DNA from: Treponema sp.
GTDB lineage: Bacteria > Spirochaetota > Spirochaetia > Treponematales > Treponemataceae
NCBI GenBank assembly: GCA_024400955.1
Contig: JAKSLY010000004.1
Location: 1-64,000 of the forward strand
Length of the DNA: 64,000 nucleotides
Direction of reading: 5' to 3'
How positions within the stretch are numbered: position 1 is the first letter of the stretch; every line of letters starts with the position of its first letter. The position numbers and the translations under genes were made by a program. Below, in pieces: positions 1 through 6,757 of this stretch. The notes under the pieces are model-generated. The model saw only the letters and a program-made list of their open reading frames with translations, had not been told where the DNA came from and did no database searches.

Positions 1-159
1 CTGCTGTGGTGCACACCAACCGATACCGTGTGTGAAACCAGAAACATCTTCAATTTTCTTTACCTGAACCCATTTTCCTTCTTCAGGAATTGGAGCAGGA
101 CCATGATATGCACCCTTTGCCAAAGGACACATGTGTTCTACTTCTGCTGTGTAGACCAT
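1..159 (-). CDS. IscU/NifU-like Fe-S scaffold family protein, N-terminal part only
   Basis: The first 53 codons of a minus-strand gene whose rest lies beyond the left edge. The product begins MVYTAEVEHMCPLAKG and continues through an HGPAPIPEEGKW block to a GIGWCAPQQ block. From memory this is the start of a conserved anaerobe family annotated as an iron-sulfur cluster assembly scaffold protein, usually encoded beside a GGGtGRT protein. The Cys in GWCAPQ would be a candidate cluster ligand. The start at 159 is chosen because GAGGT lies a few bases upstream and a good promoter is found at 233-261. The partner gene would be expected just outside the window. Family assignment rests on recalled motifs only. 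Confidence 0.6.
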   Translation of the reverse strand, partial: MVYTAEVEHMCPLAKGAYHGPAPIPEEGKWVQVKKIEDVSGFTHGIGWCAPQQ

Positions 160-232
160 AGTTTACCTCGAAAAATTAGTTTTTTGCCAAAAGCCGGACC
201 AATAGCCAGCCGGATATCAGCATACGGAATAC

Positions 233-261
233 ATTATATCACTTGTGAAAATAGAATTCAA
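233..261 (-). promoter_or_regulatory. Sigma-70-type promoter of the Fe-S scaffold gene
   Basis: Read on the minus strand: TTGAAT (256-261), a 17-bp spacer and a perfect TATAAT (233-238). The predicted start of transcription is near 226, giving a leader of about 67 nt before the ATG at 159. Confidence 0.6.
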
Positions 262-288
262 TGTGTTCTCTCATCAGTAGTCCTCATT

Positions 289-420
289 TTATAAACTGTG
301 CGCGGGTTTAGGAGTAGCCTCAGTTTTAGAAGTGGCATCAGGTTTAGCAGGAGGAATCATTTTCAGCAGGATCTCCAAGTTCAGCAGTAGCATCAGGCTC
401 AGCATCATCCGTAAATTGCA
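289..420 (-). other. Intergenic stretch with a possible decayed Pro/Ala/Thr-rich coding tail
   Basis: Between the divergent genes ending at 159 and 451 this stretch, read on the minus strand, encodes E-P-D-A-T in one frame and, after a shift of frame, K-P-D-A-T-S-K-T-E-A-T-P-K-P before a stop at 289. The same nucleotide pattern (CCTGATGC-ACT) recurs in two frames, as expected for a frameshifted low-complexity C-terminal tail. No domain and no convincing start are visible, so it is not called as a gene. Confidence 0.25.
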
Positions 421-450
421 TTTTTTCTTGATTCCATATATTCTATATAC

Positions 451-1716
451 ATGACTGATTTACCAAATAAAAAAGAGATAGAAAACCGATATGAGGAATA
501 CAGGCCCGTTTTTACCGAGATTCTCCAGAAGATAGAGAAATCCCTCAAGTCAAACCTGGTATTTGCCTCAAACCCTACATACAAGACAAGAATCAAGTCC
601 TTTGGCAGCTACTATAAAAAGATTCTCCGGCAGAAGGCAGAGGAGGCCGCTTCAAATACCGAGAGCCTTGTGACCTTAACGGACATGATCGGCATCCGTG
701 TAATCTGTCCCTTTGTCGAGGACCTTGCCGTTGTAGAAGACCTGATCGTAAAAAAATATTCAGTTAAGGAAATAGAAAGAAAGGGGGCTAACCAGTCGTT
801 CCGCGAATTTGGCTATGAATCCGTTCACATCTTGATTGACATTCCGGAAGACTGTAAGCCTACTGTCAATGTTGAACCTCCATTGCCCGAGAAACTTGTG
901 GCCGAGATCCAGGTCAGGACCATTCTTCAGGATGCATGGGCCGAGGTTGAACATGAGCTTATCTACAAGTCAGAATTCAATCCCTTCGACAAGCCGCTGC
1001 GCAGGAAGCTTGCATCAATCAACGCAAGCCTTACCCTTGCCGACATAGTTTTCCAGGAAATCCGCGACTATCAGAAAAGGCTCCAGATTGAACTGGGAAC
1101 CCGACGTAACACCTTCTATGAAAAAGCCGATGATTATTCCGATGAGGTTCTTGAGGTAAAGGCCCAAGGGGGAACTAGGGTCGCACCGGCAACCGAAGCT
1201 TCTTCTGAGCCGCCGATGCCTTTTTCCAAGGGCAGCATTGATGACCTGGTTCTTTCTGCACTGCATGAACACAACATGGGCAACTTTGACCGGGCCATTG
1301 AAATATACACCCAGATCATTACCTCAAAGCCGGAGCCTCCTGCAGTTGTCCTTGGCGTAATCTGCAAGCACCGCGGAATGGCATACTTTGCCCAGAACCT
1401 TTATGACAAGGCCCTGGAAGATTTTAAGAAAAGCGAGGAATACGATCCAAAGAGTTTCCGTTCCATTTACTATGAGGGAATCGTTTATTCCGTCCAGGAC
1501 AAGAACAGGGAAGCCATAGAATGCTTTGACCGTTCCCTTGCCATAGAATCATTCCAGAGCCACGTATATTATAGAAGGGCACTTGCATTCTATAATCTTG
1601 GGGAATACAGCTCTGCCATGAAGGACGTAAACAATGCCTACAACCTTGGAATGAAGGACAAGGACCTTGATGAACTTAAGGCAAAGCTCATCAAGAAATT
1701 TGACATGGGAATGTAG
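451..1716 (+). CDS. RelA/SpoT-domain protein fused to TPR repeats (putative small alarmone synthetase)
   Basis: 421 residues. Residues 1-215 resemble the ppGpp synthetase domain of small alarmone synthetases: KSFGSYYKKI (49-58), TLTDMIGIRVI (75-85, conserved Asp78), a GYESVHILI strand, then EIQVRT (152-157) and AEVEHELIYK (E167-H168-E169...Y172-K173), which match the substrate-binding EIQIRT and EH..YK motifs. No HD hydrolase domain precedes it. Residues 265-415 form about four TPR repeats instead of the TGS/ACT region of long RelA enzymes. The expected reaction is pyrophosphate transfer from ATP to GTP or GDP, with the TPRs sensing a protein partner; the latter is inference. There is no Shine-Dalgarno; a TATTCT hexamer ends 6 bp before the ATG, so the mRNA may be leaderless. 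Confidence 0.8.
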   Translation: MTDLPNKKEIENRYEEYRPVFTEILQKIEKSLKSNLVFASNPTYKTRIKSFGSYYKKILRQKAEEAASNTESLVTLTDMIGIRVICPFVEDLAVVEDLIVKKYSVKEIERKGANQSFREFGYESVHILIDIPEDCKPTVNVEPPLPEKLVAEIQVRTILQDAWAEVEHELIYKSEFNPFDKPLRRKLASINASLTLADIVFQEIRDYQKRLQIELGTRRNTFYEKADDYSDEVLEVKAQGGTRVAPATEASSEPPMPFSKGSIDDLVLSALHEHNMGNFDRAIEIYTQIITSKPEPPAVVLGVICKHRGMAYFAQNLYDKALEDFKKSEEYDPKSFRSIYYEGIVYSVQDKNREAIECFDRSLAIESFQSHVYYRRALAFYNLGEYSSAMKDVNNAYNLGMKDKDLDELKAKLIKKFDMGM

Positions 1717-1787
1717 CATGGCCCGGATTGCATGTTTTGGCATGGAAAAAAAATTAAAATATTTTTGATTTTTTTTTGAAATTGCTG

Positions 1788-1816
1788 TTGACATAAATAA
1801 TTCAATTTGATATATT
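1788..1816 (+). promoter_or_regulatory. Promoter of tRNA-Glu
   Basis: TTGACA (1788-1793), 17-bp spacer, TATATT (1811-1816). Transcription would start near 1823, some 45 nt before the mature tRNA. Confidence 0.75.
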
Positions 1817-1868
1817 CTAATCATCGCAACGCGATAAGTTGAAAAGCCAATAGCAAATCAACTTGAAT

Positions 1869-1940
1869 GTCTCCTTCGTCTAGTGGTTAGGACATCGGGT
1901 TTTCATCCCGACAACATGGGTTCAATTCCCGTAGGAGATG
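1869..1940 (+). tRNA. tRNA-Glu (anticodon UUC)
   Basis: 72-nt cloverleaf. The acceptor stem pairs 1869-1875 with 1933-1939, the discriminator is G1940, the anticodon stem is TCGGG/CCCGA with loop TTTTCAT (anticodon TTC at 1902-1904), and the T arm contains GGTTCAATTCC. CCA is not encoded. It has its own promoter upstream and a terminator immediately downstream. Confidence 0.95.
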
Positions 1941-1944
1941 TAAG

Positions 1945-1979
1945 AAACCCTTCAGATTTCTGAAGGGTTTTTCTTTTTT
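1945..1979 (+). terminator. Rho-independent terminator of tRNA-Glu
   Basis: An 11-bp perfect stem (1945-1955 with 1960-1970), a 4-nt loop, and a T-rich tract follow the tRNA by a few bases. Confidence 0.9.
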
Positions 1980-2095
1980 ATGATCATAATGATTTAAGAG
2001 GTATTTTCTACGGGAATTGAACCCAGCGGAGCATGCGCCGAGCAAGGGCGAGGATTAAGCATGCGGAGAGGGCCCCAACCCGTAGGAGATGTAAG

Positions 2096-2128
2096 AAGCC
2101 CTTCAGTTTTCTGAGGGGCTTCTCTTGT
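2096..2128 (+). terminator. Duplicated copy of the tRNA-Glu terminator
   Basis: The second repeat unit keeps a hairpin (AAGCCCTTCAG with CTGAGGGGCTT, one wobble pair) followed by a weaker T-rich stretch. It lies between tRNA-Glu and the convergent gene that ends at 2207. Confidence 0.55.
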
Positions 2129-2206
2129 TTTTATTCATGATGATTTAGAATGTATTTGCTACGGGAATTGAACCCAGCGGAGCATGCGCCGAGCAGGGGA
2201 GTTTTT

Positions 2207-3058
2207 CTATTGAAAAAATTTCTTAAGCTGCTTTTTTAAGTAAGCCAGATTATATGTAAAATAGAAGAACATTACACCGCCAAAATAATGGTGCATGTAG
2301 TCTGGACATTTGGTTGCAAGGAAAATCACCTTGAGGGCAAGGCACAGGATCAGGCTTAAAAGGAGCCTGAAAACAAGCATGACTGTAACTGCATCTTCGG
2401 CTCCGTGAGTTTTATCAATGTTCACTTTCTGCAGTTCCTTCTTTTCTTCCCGCTGGTTAAGGGCCCTTTCAATTTTTGTGCTGATGGATGCAATTATAAA
2501 GCCTGCCAGTAAATTAAAGATCAGGCTGATTTTTCCACCGTGGTTTTTACAGCATAAAAAGAGAAGGATGACTGAAATTGGGACAAAGATTATGGCAAGA
2601 ACCCTGAATATTCCACGTTCTTTCCTGATTGCTTCATGACGGCGCCTGGCTTCCGACGCGTTGTTTAATACATCATCCCTGATGCTTCGAATTTTTGCCA
2701 GTTCTTCAGTGGCAACAAATTCTTCCCTTTTATAAAGTATATCTTCCTCTTGTTCATCAGGCTTTCTTTCGTTTATTGGCTGTTCTTCATGTTCTGATTT
2801 TTCTTCAGGCTTGGCATCAATATGGATTTCTTTTGATCCCATAAGGTCTTGCCTGGAATGATTCTTGAGTTCATTTTGTTCAGAATTTTCTATGGAAGCA
2901 TATTTTAAAGCCTGGTTGTAAGCTTCTCTTATTGCCTGATATTTTTTAGCATCTTTTTCCGGAGGATTTTGCTTTACCAGGGCCGCATACGCTTTTTTAA
3001 TTTCAGACTTGTTGTCTGTTGGATTGATACCCAGGATTTCCCAGCATTTTGAATTCAT
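2207..3058 (-). CDS. Membrane protein with a degenerate J domain
   Basis: 283 residues. Residues 1-60 form a J-domain-like helical unit (CWEILGINPTDNKSEIKKAY, then IREAYNQALKYA), but the HPD tripeptide needed to stimulate Hsp70 is replaced by Asn31-Pro32-Pro33, so DnaK stimulation is unlikely. A charged linker rich in Glu and Lys (about 65-125) leads to about four hydrophobic segments (roughly 150-170, 178-195, 222-248, 258-275). It therefore looks like a membrane-anchored protein with a cytoplasmic J-like head. It follows the membrane gene at 3069-3650 by 10 bp and is probably co-transcribed with it. The function is unknown. Confidence 0.65.
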   Translation of the reverse strand: MNSKCWEILGINPTDNKSEIKKAYAALVKQNPPEKDAKKYQAIREAYNQALKYASIENSEQNELKNHSRQDLMGSKEIHIDAKPEEKSEHEEQPINERKPDEQEEDILYKREEFVATEELAKIRSIRDDVLNNASEARRRHEAIRKERGIFRVLAIIFVPISVILLFLCCKNHGGKISLIFNLLAGFIIASISTKIERALNQREEKKELQKVNIDKTHGAEDAVTVMLVFRLLLSLILCLALKVIFLATKCPDYMHHYFGGVMFFYFTYNLAYLKKQLKKFFQ

Positions 3059-3068
3059 CTTTAACCCG

Positions 3069-3650
3069 TTATGATCTTATGCACAGGAATATTAGCACTA
3101 AGAGGATGATTGAAGCAATGTAAATAAAGCGTGCCTTTTTATATTCCTTTTTGTCCTTGTCTTTTTCTGGTGACAGTCCAGTAATTCTTGTAAAGGTATC
3201 ATTGAACAGATTCATTTCCAATGCTTCTTCCCCGTCTTCAAGTTTTCTTGAATCCCATAGAATGTAAAGGGCAACAAGGCTTGAGAGAACAGAACCGGCA
3301 GCGAGGGTTCCCGCAAGGAATAGAACTGTTTCCATGAATTCCTTTTGTAAGTCACCAATGAAAAATGAGGAAAAAAACAGGAAGCAGATTGTGAGGGTTA
3401 AGTAAGGTGTCAGAAACAGAATCTTTATCCTTTTTTTTGCTGAAGCAGTTTTTATCCATCCAAGAATAAAATGAACCAGCGCGGCAACTCCACAGGAAAT
3501 CATTCCCATGGCGAAACCCAAGATGCATGTTACAAAAAATTTTTCCGTTCCCCAAAATAAATCTATGGAAAAAAACAAGCCTGCCGTCAGAATTCCAAGG
3601 GCAATATATTTGAGGAGTCTTCTTAATGGGTAAGTTTTTTCATTATTCAT
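3069..3650 (-). CDS. Hypothetical multi-spanning membrane protein
   Basis: About 193 residues with four or five hydrophobic segments (LKYIALGILTAGLFFSIDLF, FVTCILGFAMGMISCGVAAL, TPYLTLTICFLFFSSFF, ETVLFLAGTLAAGSVLSSLV and a C-terminal IYIASIILLVLIFLC). I recognise no family. The ATG at 3650 is preferred to a GTG three codons upstream. It is the first gene of a two-gene unit with the degenerate J-domain protein. Confidence 0.5.
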   Translation of the reverse strand: MNNEKTYPLRRLLKYIALGILTAGLFFSIDLFWGTEKFFVTCILGFAMGMISCGVAALVHFILGWIKTASAKKRIKILFLTPYLTLTICFLFFSSFFIGDLQKEFMETVLFLAGTLAAGSVLSSLVALYILWDSRKLEDGEEALEMNLFNDTFTRITGLSPEKDKDKKEYKKARFIYIASIILLVLIFLCIRS

Positions 3651-3713
3651 TATGATCACTAAATTTTTAAAATCGTAAGCCTTAGTAACATCATCGGCTA
3701 AAATGAAAGATCC

Positions 3714-3756
3714 TTGAAACTGCAGATGTTGAAGAAATTACCTGCTGCAGTTTCAA
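3714..3756. other. 12-bp perfect inverted repeat between two minus-strand operons
   Basis: TTGAAACTGCAG (3714-3725) and CTGCAGTTTCAA (3745-3756) can pair around a 19-nt loop. It lies downstream of the TSCPD gene (stop at 3797) and upstream of the membrane operon. No clear T tract follows on either strand, so it could be a weak terminator, an operator or an mRNA structure. The rest of 3660-3796 shows nothing else. Confidence 0.4.
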
Positions 3757-3796
3757 ATGGATTCATCAGATTTGTAGTAAACTTGTAGTGCTACGG

Positions 3797-4039
3797 TTAG
3801 TTTTCCATAACTGCCATGGCAAGCTGGTCAGCGCAGGAAGTAGGGCGCCTGCCGCAGAGATTTCCGCGGAGCTTTTCATTGATTTCCTCGGCCTTCATTC
3901 CATCAAGGATCTTTGACAGTGCCTTCAGGTTGCCGTTGCATCCACCGGTAAACTGGATGTTTGTGATTGTTCCGTCTTCAGCCTTGTCAAAGGTGATTAA
4001 TGTTGCGCAAGTGTTTGCTGTCTTAAATGTGTGTGTCAT
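3797..4039 (-). CDS. TSCPD domain protein (TIGR03905-like)
   Basis: 80 residues of a small stand-alone TSCPD family. The conserved signature is visible: TGGCNGNLKALSKILDG in the middle and CGRRPTSCADQLAMAV at the C-terminus, with Cys in both. The domain resembles the C-terminal tail of some ribonucleotide reductases, but these short proteins have no established function. A good ribosome binding site (AGGAG) precedes the ATG at 4039. It follows the glutathione peroxidase reading frame by 45 bp on the same strand and is probably in one transcript with it. Confidence 0.75.
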   Translation of the reverse strand: MTHTFKTANTCATLITFDKAEDGTITNIQFTGGCNGNLKALSKILDGMKAEEINEKLRGNLCGRRPTSCADQLAMAVMEN

Positions 4040-4084
4040 GGTTTTCTCCTGTTGAATATTTTTATGTTAAATTGCCTTCATTGT

Positions 4085-4483
4085 CTAGTTGGCAAGGGCC
4101 TTTTCTACATGCTGGTCGATTTTTCCCGGTGCATCGGTCGGGGCAAATCTCTTGAGAATCCTTCCATCTCTTGAAACCAGGAATTTCGTAAAGTTCCATT
4201 TTATTGCTGAACCGAATTTTCCACCCATCTGGGATTTCAGGTAGTTATAGAGGGGTTCAGCCTTCTTTCCATTTACTTCAATCTTTGCAAACTGGGGGAA
4301 GGTGATTCCATAGCGGCCTGTGCAGAAACTGTGTATTTCATCTTCCGATCCTGGAGCCTGTCCAAGAAACTGGTTGCACGGAAAGTCAAGGATTTCAAAT
4401 CCCCTGTCCTGGTATTTTTCGTAAAGGTCCTGCAGTCCATCGTATTGTGGCATCTCCAAAAAGCATTTTTTAGGGGTTTCCAA
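4085..4483 (-). CDS. Glutathione peroxidase family protein with a damaged 5' end
   Basis: The open frame gives 132 residues that match Gpx/BsaA-type peroxidases from the peroxidatic Cys region on: PQYDGLQDLYEKY, GFEILDFPCNQFLGQ (conserved Gln), PLYNYLKSQ and KWNFTKFLVSRDG (conserved Trp). The Cys (TGC, residue 8 from the TTG at 4483) aligns with the catalytic Cys/Sec. The normal first 25-30 residues are missing. Weak homology continues upstream in this frame (KKIDLILETPKKC against GKVLLIVNTATKC), and a leaderless-type ATG exists at 4524, but it is in a different frame, separated by a run of nine A (4495-4503 on the plus strand, as T). One extra A, or a -1 slip there, would fuse ATG to the peroxidase. 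It may be a pseudogene, or a gene expressed by slippage. Confidence 0.6.
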   Translation of the reverse strand: METPKKCFLEMPQYDGLQDLYEKYQDRGFEILDFPCNQFLGQAPGSEDEIHSFCTGRYGITFPQFAKIEVNGKKAEPLYNYLKSQMGGKFGSAIKWNFTKFLVSRDGRILKRFAPTDAPGKIDQHVEKALAN

Positions 4484-4521
4484 TATTAAATCAATTTTTT
4501 TTTCTTGAAAATATTGAATAT

Positions 4522-4536
4522 CATATTATAATTATA
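4522..4536 (-). promoter_or_regulatory. -10 hexamer and leaderless ATG of the glutathione peroxidase
   Basis: On the minus strand TATAAT (4531-4536) is followed by a second TATAAT and then ATG (4522-4524), so the first hexamer ends exactly 6 bp before the ATG. The frame opened there stops after 12 codons unless the A9 tract slips. Confidence 0.45.
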
Positions 4537-4618
4537 GTAATATGATTCTGTTATGTTCTGTTCTGTACTGTTATGCTTTACATGCTGAACATAATGATCG
4601 TTTTTTATAGGAGAATTT

Positions 4619-6658
4619 ATGAAGTACTATGTAAATGCACAGGTAAAGAGAAGTGGAAACGGAACTGAAGCCAATCCATTCAAGTACATTAATGAAGCTG
4701 CACGCATTGCTGATGCTGGTGACGAAGTCATCGTATTCCCGGGAATTTACCGTGAAAATGTAAATCCACTTAACGGTGGAACTGCCGACAGCCGCATTGT
4801 CTATACATCTACGGAAAAGAACAAGGCAGTGATCACTGGTGCCGATCCTGTAAAAAACTGGACCAACTACAAGGACAATGTTTGGGTTATCCGCATTCCT
4901 AACGGAGTTTTTGGTGACTACAATCCATATAAGGTTCAGGTTGCAGGTGACTGGTTCAATGTAAATTTCGTTGCCCACACAGGTGAAGTTTTCATCAACG
5001 ACAAGTCCCTTTATGAAGTTACTTCCCTTGATGGCGTTCTCAATCCTGTTGTAAACGCAAAGTCCTGGGATAAGGATTTTACAGTCTGGACATGGTATAC
5101 GGAACAGGACGAAAAGACTGATGAAACTGTAATCTATGCAAACTTCCAGGGAAAGGATCCAAACAAGGAAAATGTTGAGATCACCGTTCGTGAAAACTGC
5201 TTCTATCCAAAGGAAGAAGGCAGGGGATATATCACTCTGTCTGGATTTAAGGTTTGCAAGGCTGCAACCCAGTGGGCTCCTCCAACAGCATATCAGGAAG
5301 GAATGATTGGCCCTCACTGGTCAAAGGGCTGGATCATCGAGGACTGTGAAGTAAGCCATTCAAAGTGTTCTGGTATTTCCCTTGGAAAGTACAAGCAGCC
5401 TAACAACGACAACAAGTGGTCAAAGCTCAAGTACAAGGACGGAACCCAGACTGAGCGCGACAACATTTGCCAGGCCCAGATTGAAGGCTGGACAAAGGAA
5501 AGAATCGGTGGACACATCGTCCGCAGGTGTAACATTCATGACTGCGGTCAGACAGGTATCGTAGGTCATCTTGGCGGTGTCTTCTCAATTATTGAAGACA
5601 ACCACATTCACCACATCAACAACAAGCAGAATCTTGCAGGTGCAGAAATTGGTGGCATCAAGATGCATGCAGCCATTGACGTAATCATCCGCCGCAATCA
5701 CTTCCACCACTGTACACGCGGACTTTGGCTTGACTGGCAGGCACAGGGAACACGCGTAAGCCAGAACCTGTTCCATGACAACTGCGTTCCTTATGACTAC
5801 CTTCTTAACAAGGACAATCTTGACCTTTCATTCGGTGAAGACATCTTTATTGAAGTAAGCCATGGACCGACTCTCCTTGATAACAACCTTCTTCTTTCCG
5901 ATGCTTCCCTTAAGCTTCCGACACAGGGTGTTGCCATGGTGCATAACCTTATTGCAGGTTCATTTACTGCTGTTGGTCACGGTGTTCTTAATGGCGCCCT
6001 TACGGAAAAGAAGATTAACCAGGCCGTTCGTTACACACCATATCATGTTCCTCACAGAACTGAAATCATGGGATTCATGAGCATTCTGCATGGTGACTGC
6101 CGCATGTACAACAATGTATTCATCCAGAAACCATTCCGTCCTGGCATCGAAGCCATGTCTGAAATGATGAAGGGGAACGAATGGACAGACGGAAACATCG
6201 TTGCAGGTACTCATACATACGACATGTGTCCTTCCCGCGAGGAATGGGAAAAGCAGTTTGAAGGATATTGTGGTCTTGGCAGCGCTCCTAGCGACCGTTA
6301 CTACAATCCTCTCCCTGTATATTGGGGAGGCAACGTGTTCTTCAATGGTGCAAAGCCAATGTCAAAGGAAAATGATGCCTATGTTGATGACAAGAACAAG
6401 GTTACCCTTGAAATCATCGAGAAGAATGGCGAATACACTGTAAAGACAAACTACATGGATTTTGTTCCAAAGGGAAAGGCTGCCACAATCTGCACGGATA
6501 CTCTTGGTGAAGCTTTTGAACCTGAAGAAAAGTATGAAAATCCTGATGGTTCTCCAATCGTGTTCAACGTGGACTTCTACGACAATCCTCGTGCCGTAAA
6601 TCCAGTTGCAGGACCTTTCGAAAGCAATGGTAAGAATGGTGAATTTACCTTTAACTAA
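4619..6658 (+). CDS. GH120-type beta-xylosidase (right-handed beta-helix)
   Basis: 679 residues, no signal peptide, so probably cytoplasmic, releasing xylose from imported xylo-oligosaccharides. It follows Thermoanaerobacterium XylC (GH120), as I recall that sequence, closely along its length: NPFKYINEAARIADAGDEVI, YREN-PLNGG, WAPPTA, GPHWSKGWIIED, CGQTGIVGHLGGVFS, then GLWLDWQAQGTRVS with the expected nucleophile Asp372 and FIEVSHGP with the expected acid/base Glu412. The two catalytic residues are 40 apart, against about 23 in XylC, so there is an insertion of roughly 17 residues (YDYLLNKDNLDLSFGED region). AGGAG precedes the ATG by 8 bases. It stands alone, closed by the terminator at 6697. 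No transporter or other xylan gene lies next to it. Confidence 0.85.
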   Translation: MKYYVNAQVKRSGNGTEANPFKYINEAARIADAGDEVIVFPGIYRENVNPLNGGTADSRIVYTSTEKNKAVITGADPVKNWTNYKDNVWVIRIPNGVFGDYNPYKVQVAGDWFNVNFVAHTGEVFINDKSLYEVTSLDGVLNPVVNAKSWDKDFTVWTWYTEQDEKTDETVIYANFQGKDPNKENVEITVRENCFYPKEEGRGYITLSGFKVCKAATQWAPPTAYQEGMIGPHWSKGWIIEDCEVSHSKCSGISLGKYKQPNNDNKWSKLKYKDGTQTERDNICQAQIEGWTKERIGGHIVRRCNIHDCGQTGIVGHLGGVFSIIEDNHIHHINNKQNLAGAEIGGIKMHAAIDVIIRRNHFHHCTRGLWLDWQAQGTRVSQNLFHDNCVPYDYLLNKDNLDLSFGEDIFIEVSHGPTLLDNNLLLSDASLKLPTQGVAMVHNLIAGSFTAVGHGVLNGALTEKKINQAVRYTPYHVPHRTEIMGFMSILHGDCRMYNNVFIQKPFRPGIEAMSEMMKGNEWTDGNIVAGTHTYDMCPSREEWEKQFEGYCGLGSAPSDRYYNPLPVYWGGNVFFNGAKPMSKENDAYVDDKNKVTLEIIEKNGEYTVKTNYMDFVPKGKAATICTDTLGEAFEPEEKYENPDGSPIVFNVDFYDNPRAVNPVAGPFESNGKNGEFTFN

Positions 6659-6696
6659 TGCCTTGAATTAGTCCTTAAAATCTGTTTTAATTTAAT

Positions 6697-6744
6697 CCGT
6701 CCACGATGGGAAGTTTGCTTCGTAATTGTGGACGGTTTTTTTTT
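6697..6744 (+). terminator. Terminator after the beta-xylosidase
   Basis: CCGTCCAC (6697-6704) pairs with GTGGACGG (6728-6735), followed by nine T. It separates the xylosidase from iorA. Confidence 0.9.
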
Positions 6745-6757
6745 AGCAGGGATTATA

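Larger units (their letters stand above)
1928..2200. repeat. 151-bp tandem duplication of the tRNA-Glu 3' end and terminator
   Basis: The segment 1928-2078 (tRNA T-arm/acceptor end, terminator and spacer) is repeated at 2079-2200 with period 151: CCCGTAGGAGATGTAAGAA starts at 1928 and 2079, and CTACGGGAATTGAACCCAG starts at 2008 and 2159. The second unit is diverged and incomplete. Each unit also carries an inverted copy of the tRNA T-arm (CTACGGGAATTGAACCCA is the reverse complement of the tRNA end), followed by GCGGAGCATGCGCCGAGCA. No protein is encoded here. Confidence 0.85.

Noticed and set aside
285-408. Small hydrophobic peptide gene (MLSLMLLLNLEILL... on the minus strand)
   Set aside because: No ribosome site, and the hydrophobic reading is one of three frames of a Pro/Ala/Thr-type repeat.
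4541-4590. TTCTG/TTATG repeats upstream of the xylosidase as an operator
   Set aside because: Simple low-complexity T/G repetition without symmetry; it is more likely the promoter-side spacer of the divergent genes.
6728-6757. Upstream GTG start for iorA
   Set aside because: It lies inside the stem of the xylosidase terminator and adds ten residues outside the family; the ATG at 6758 has a ribosome site.
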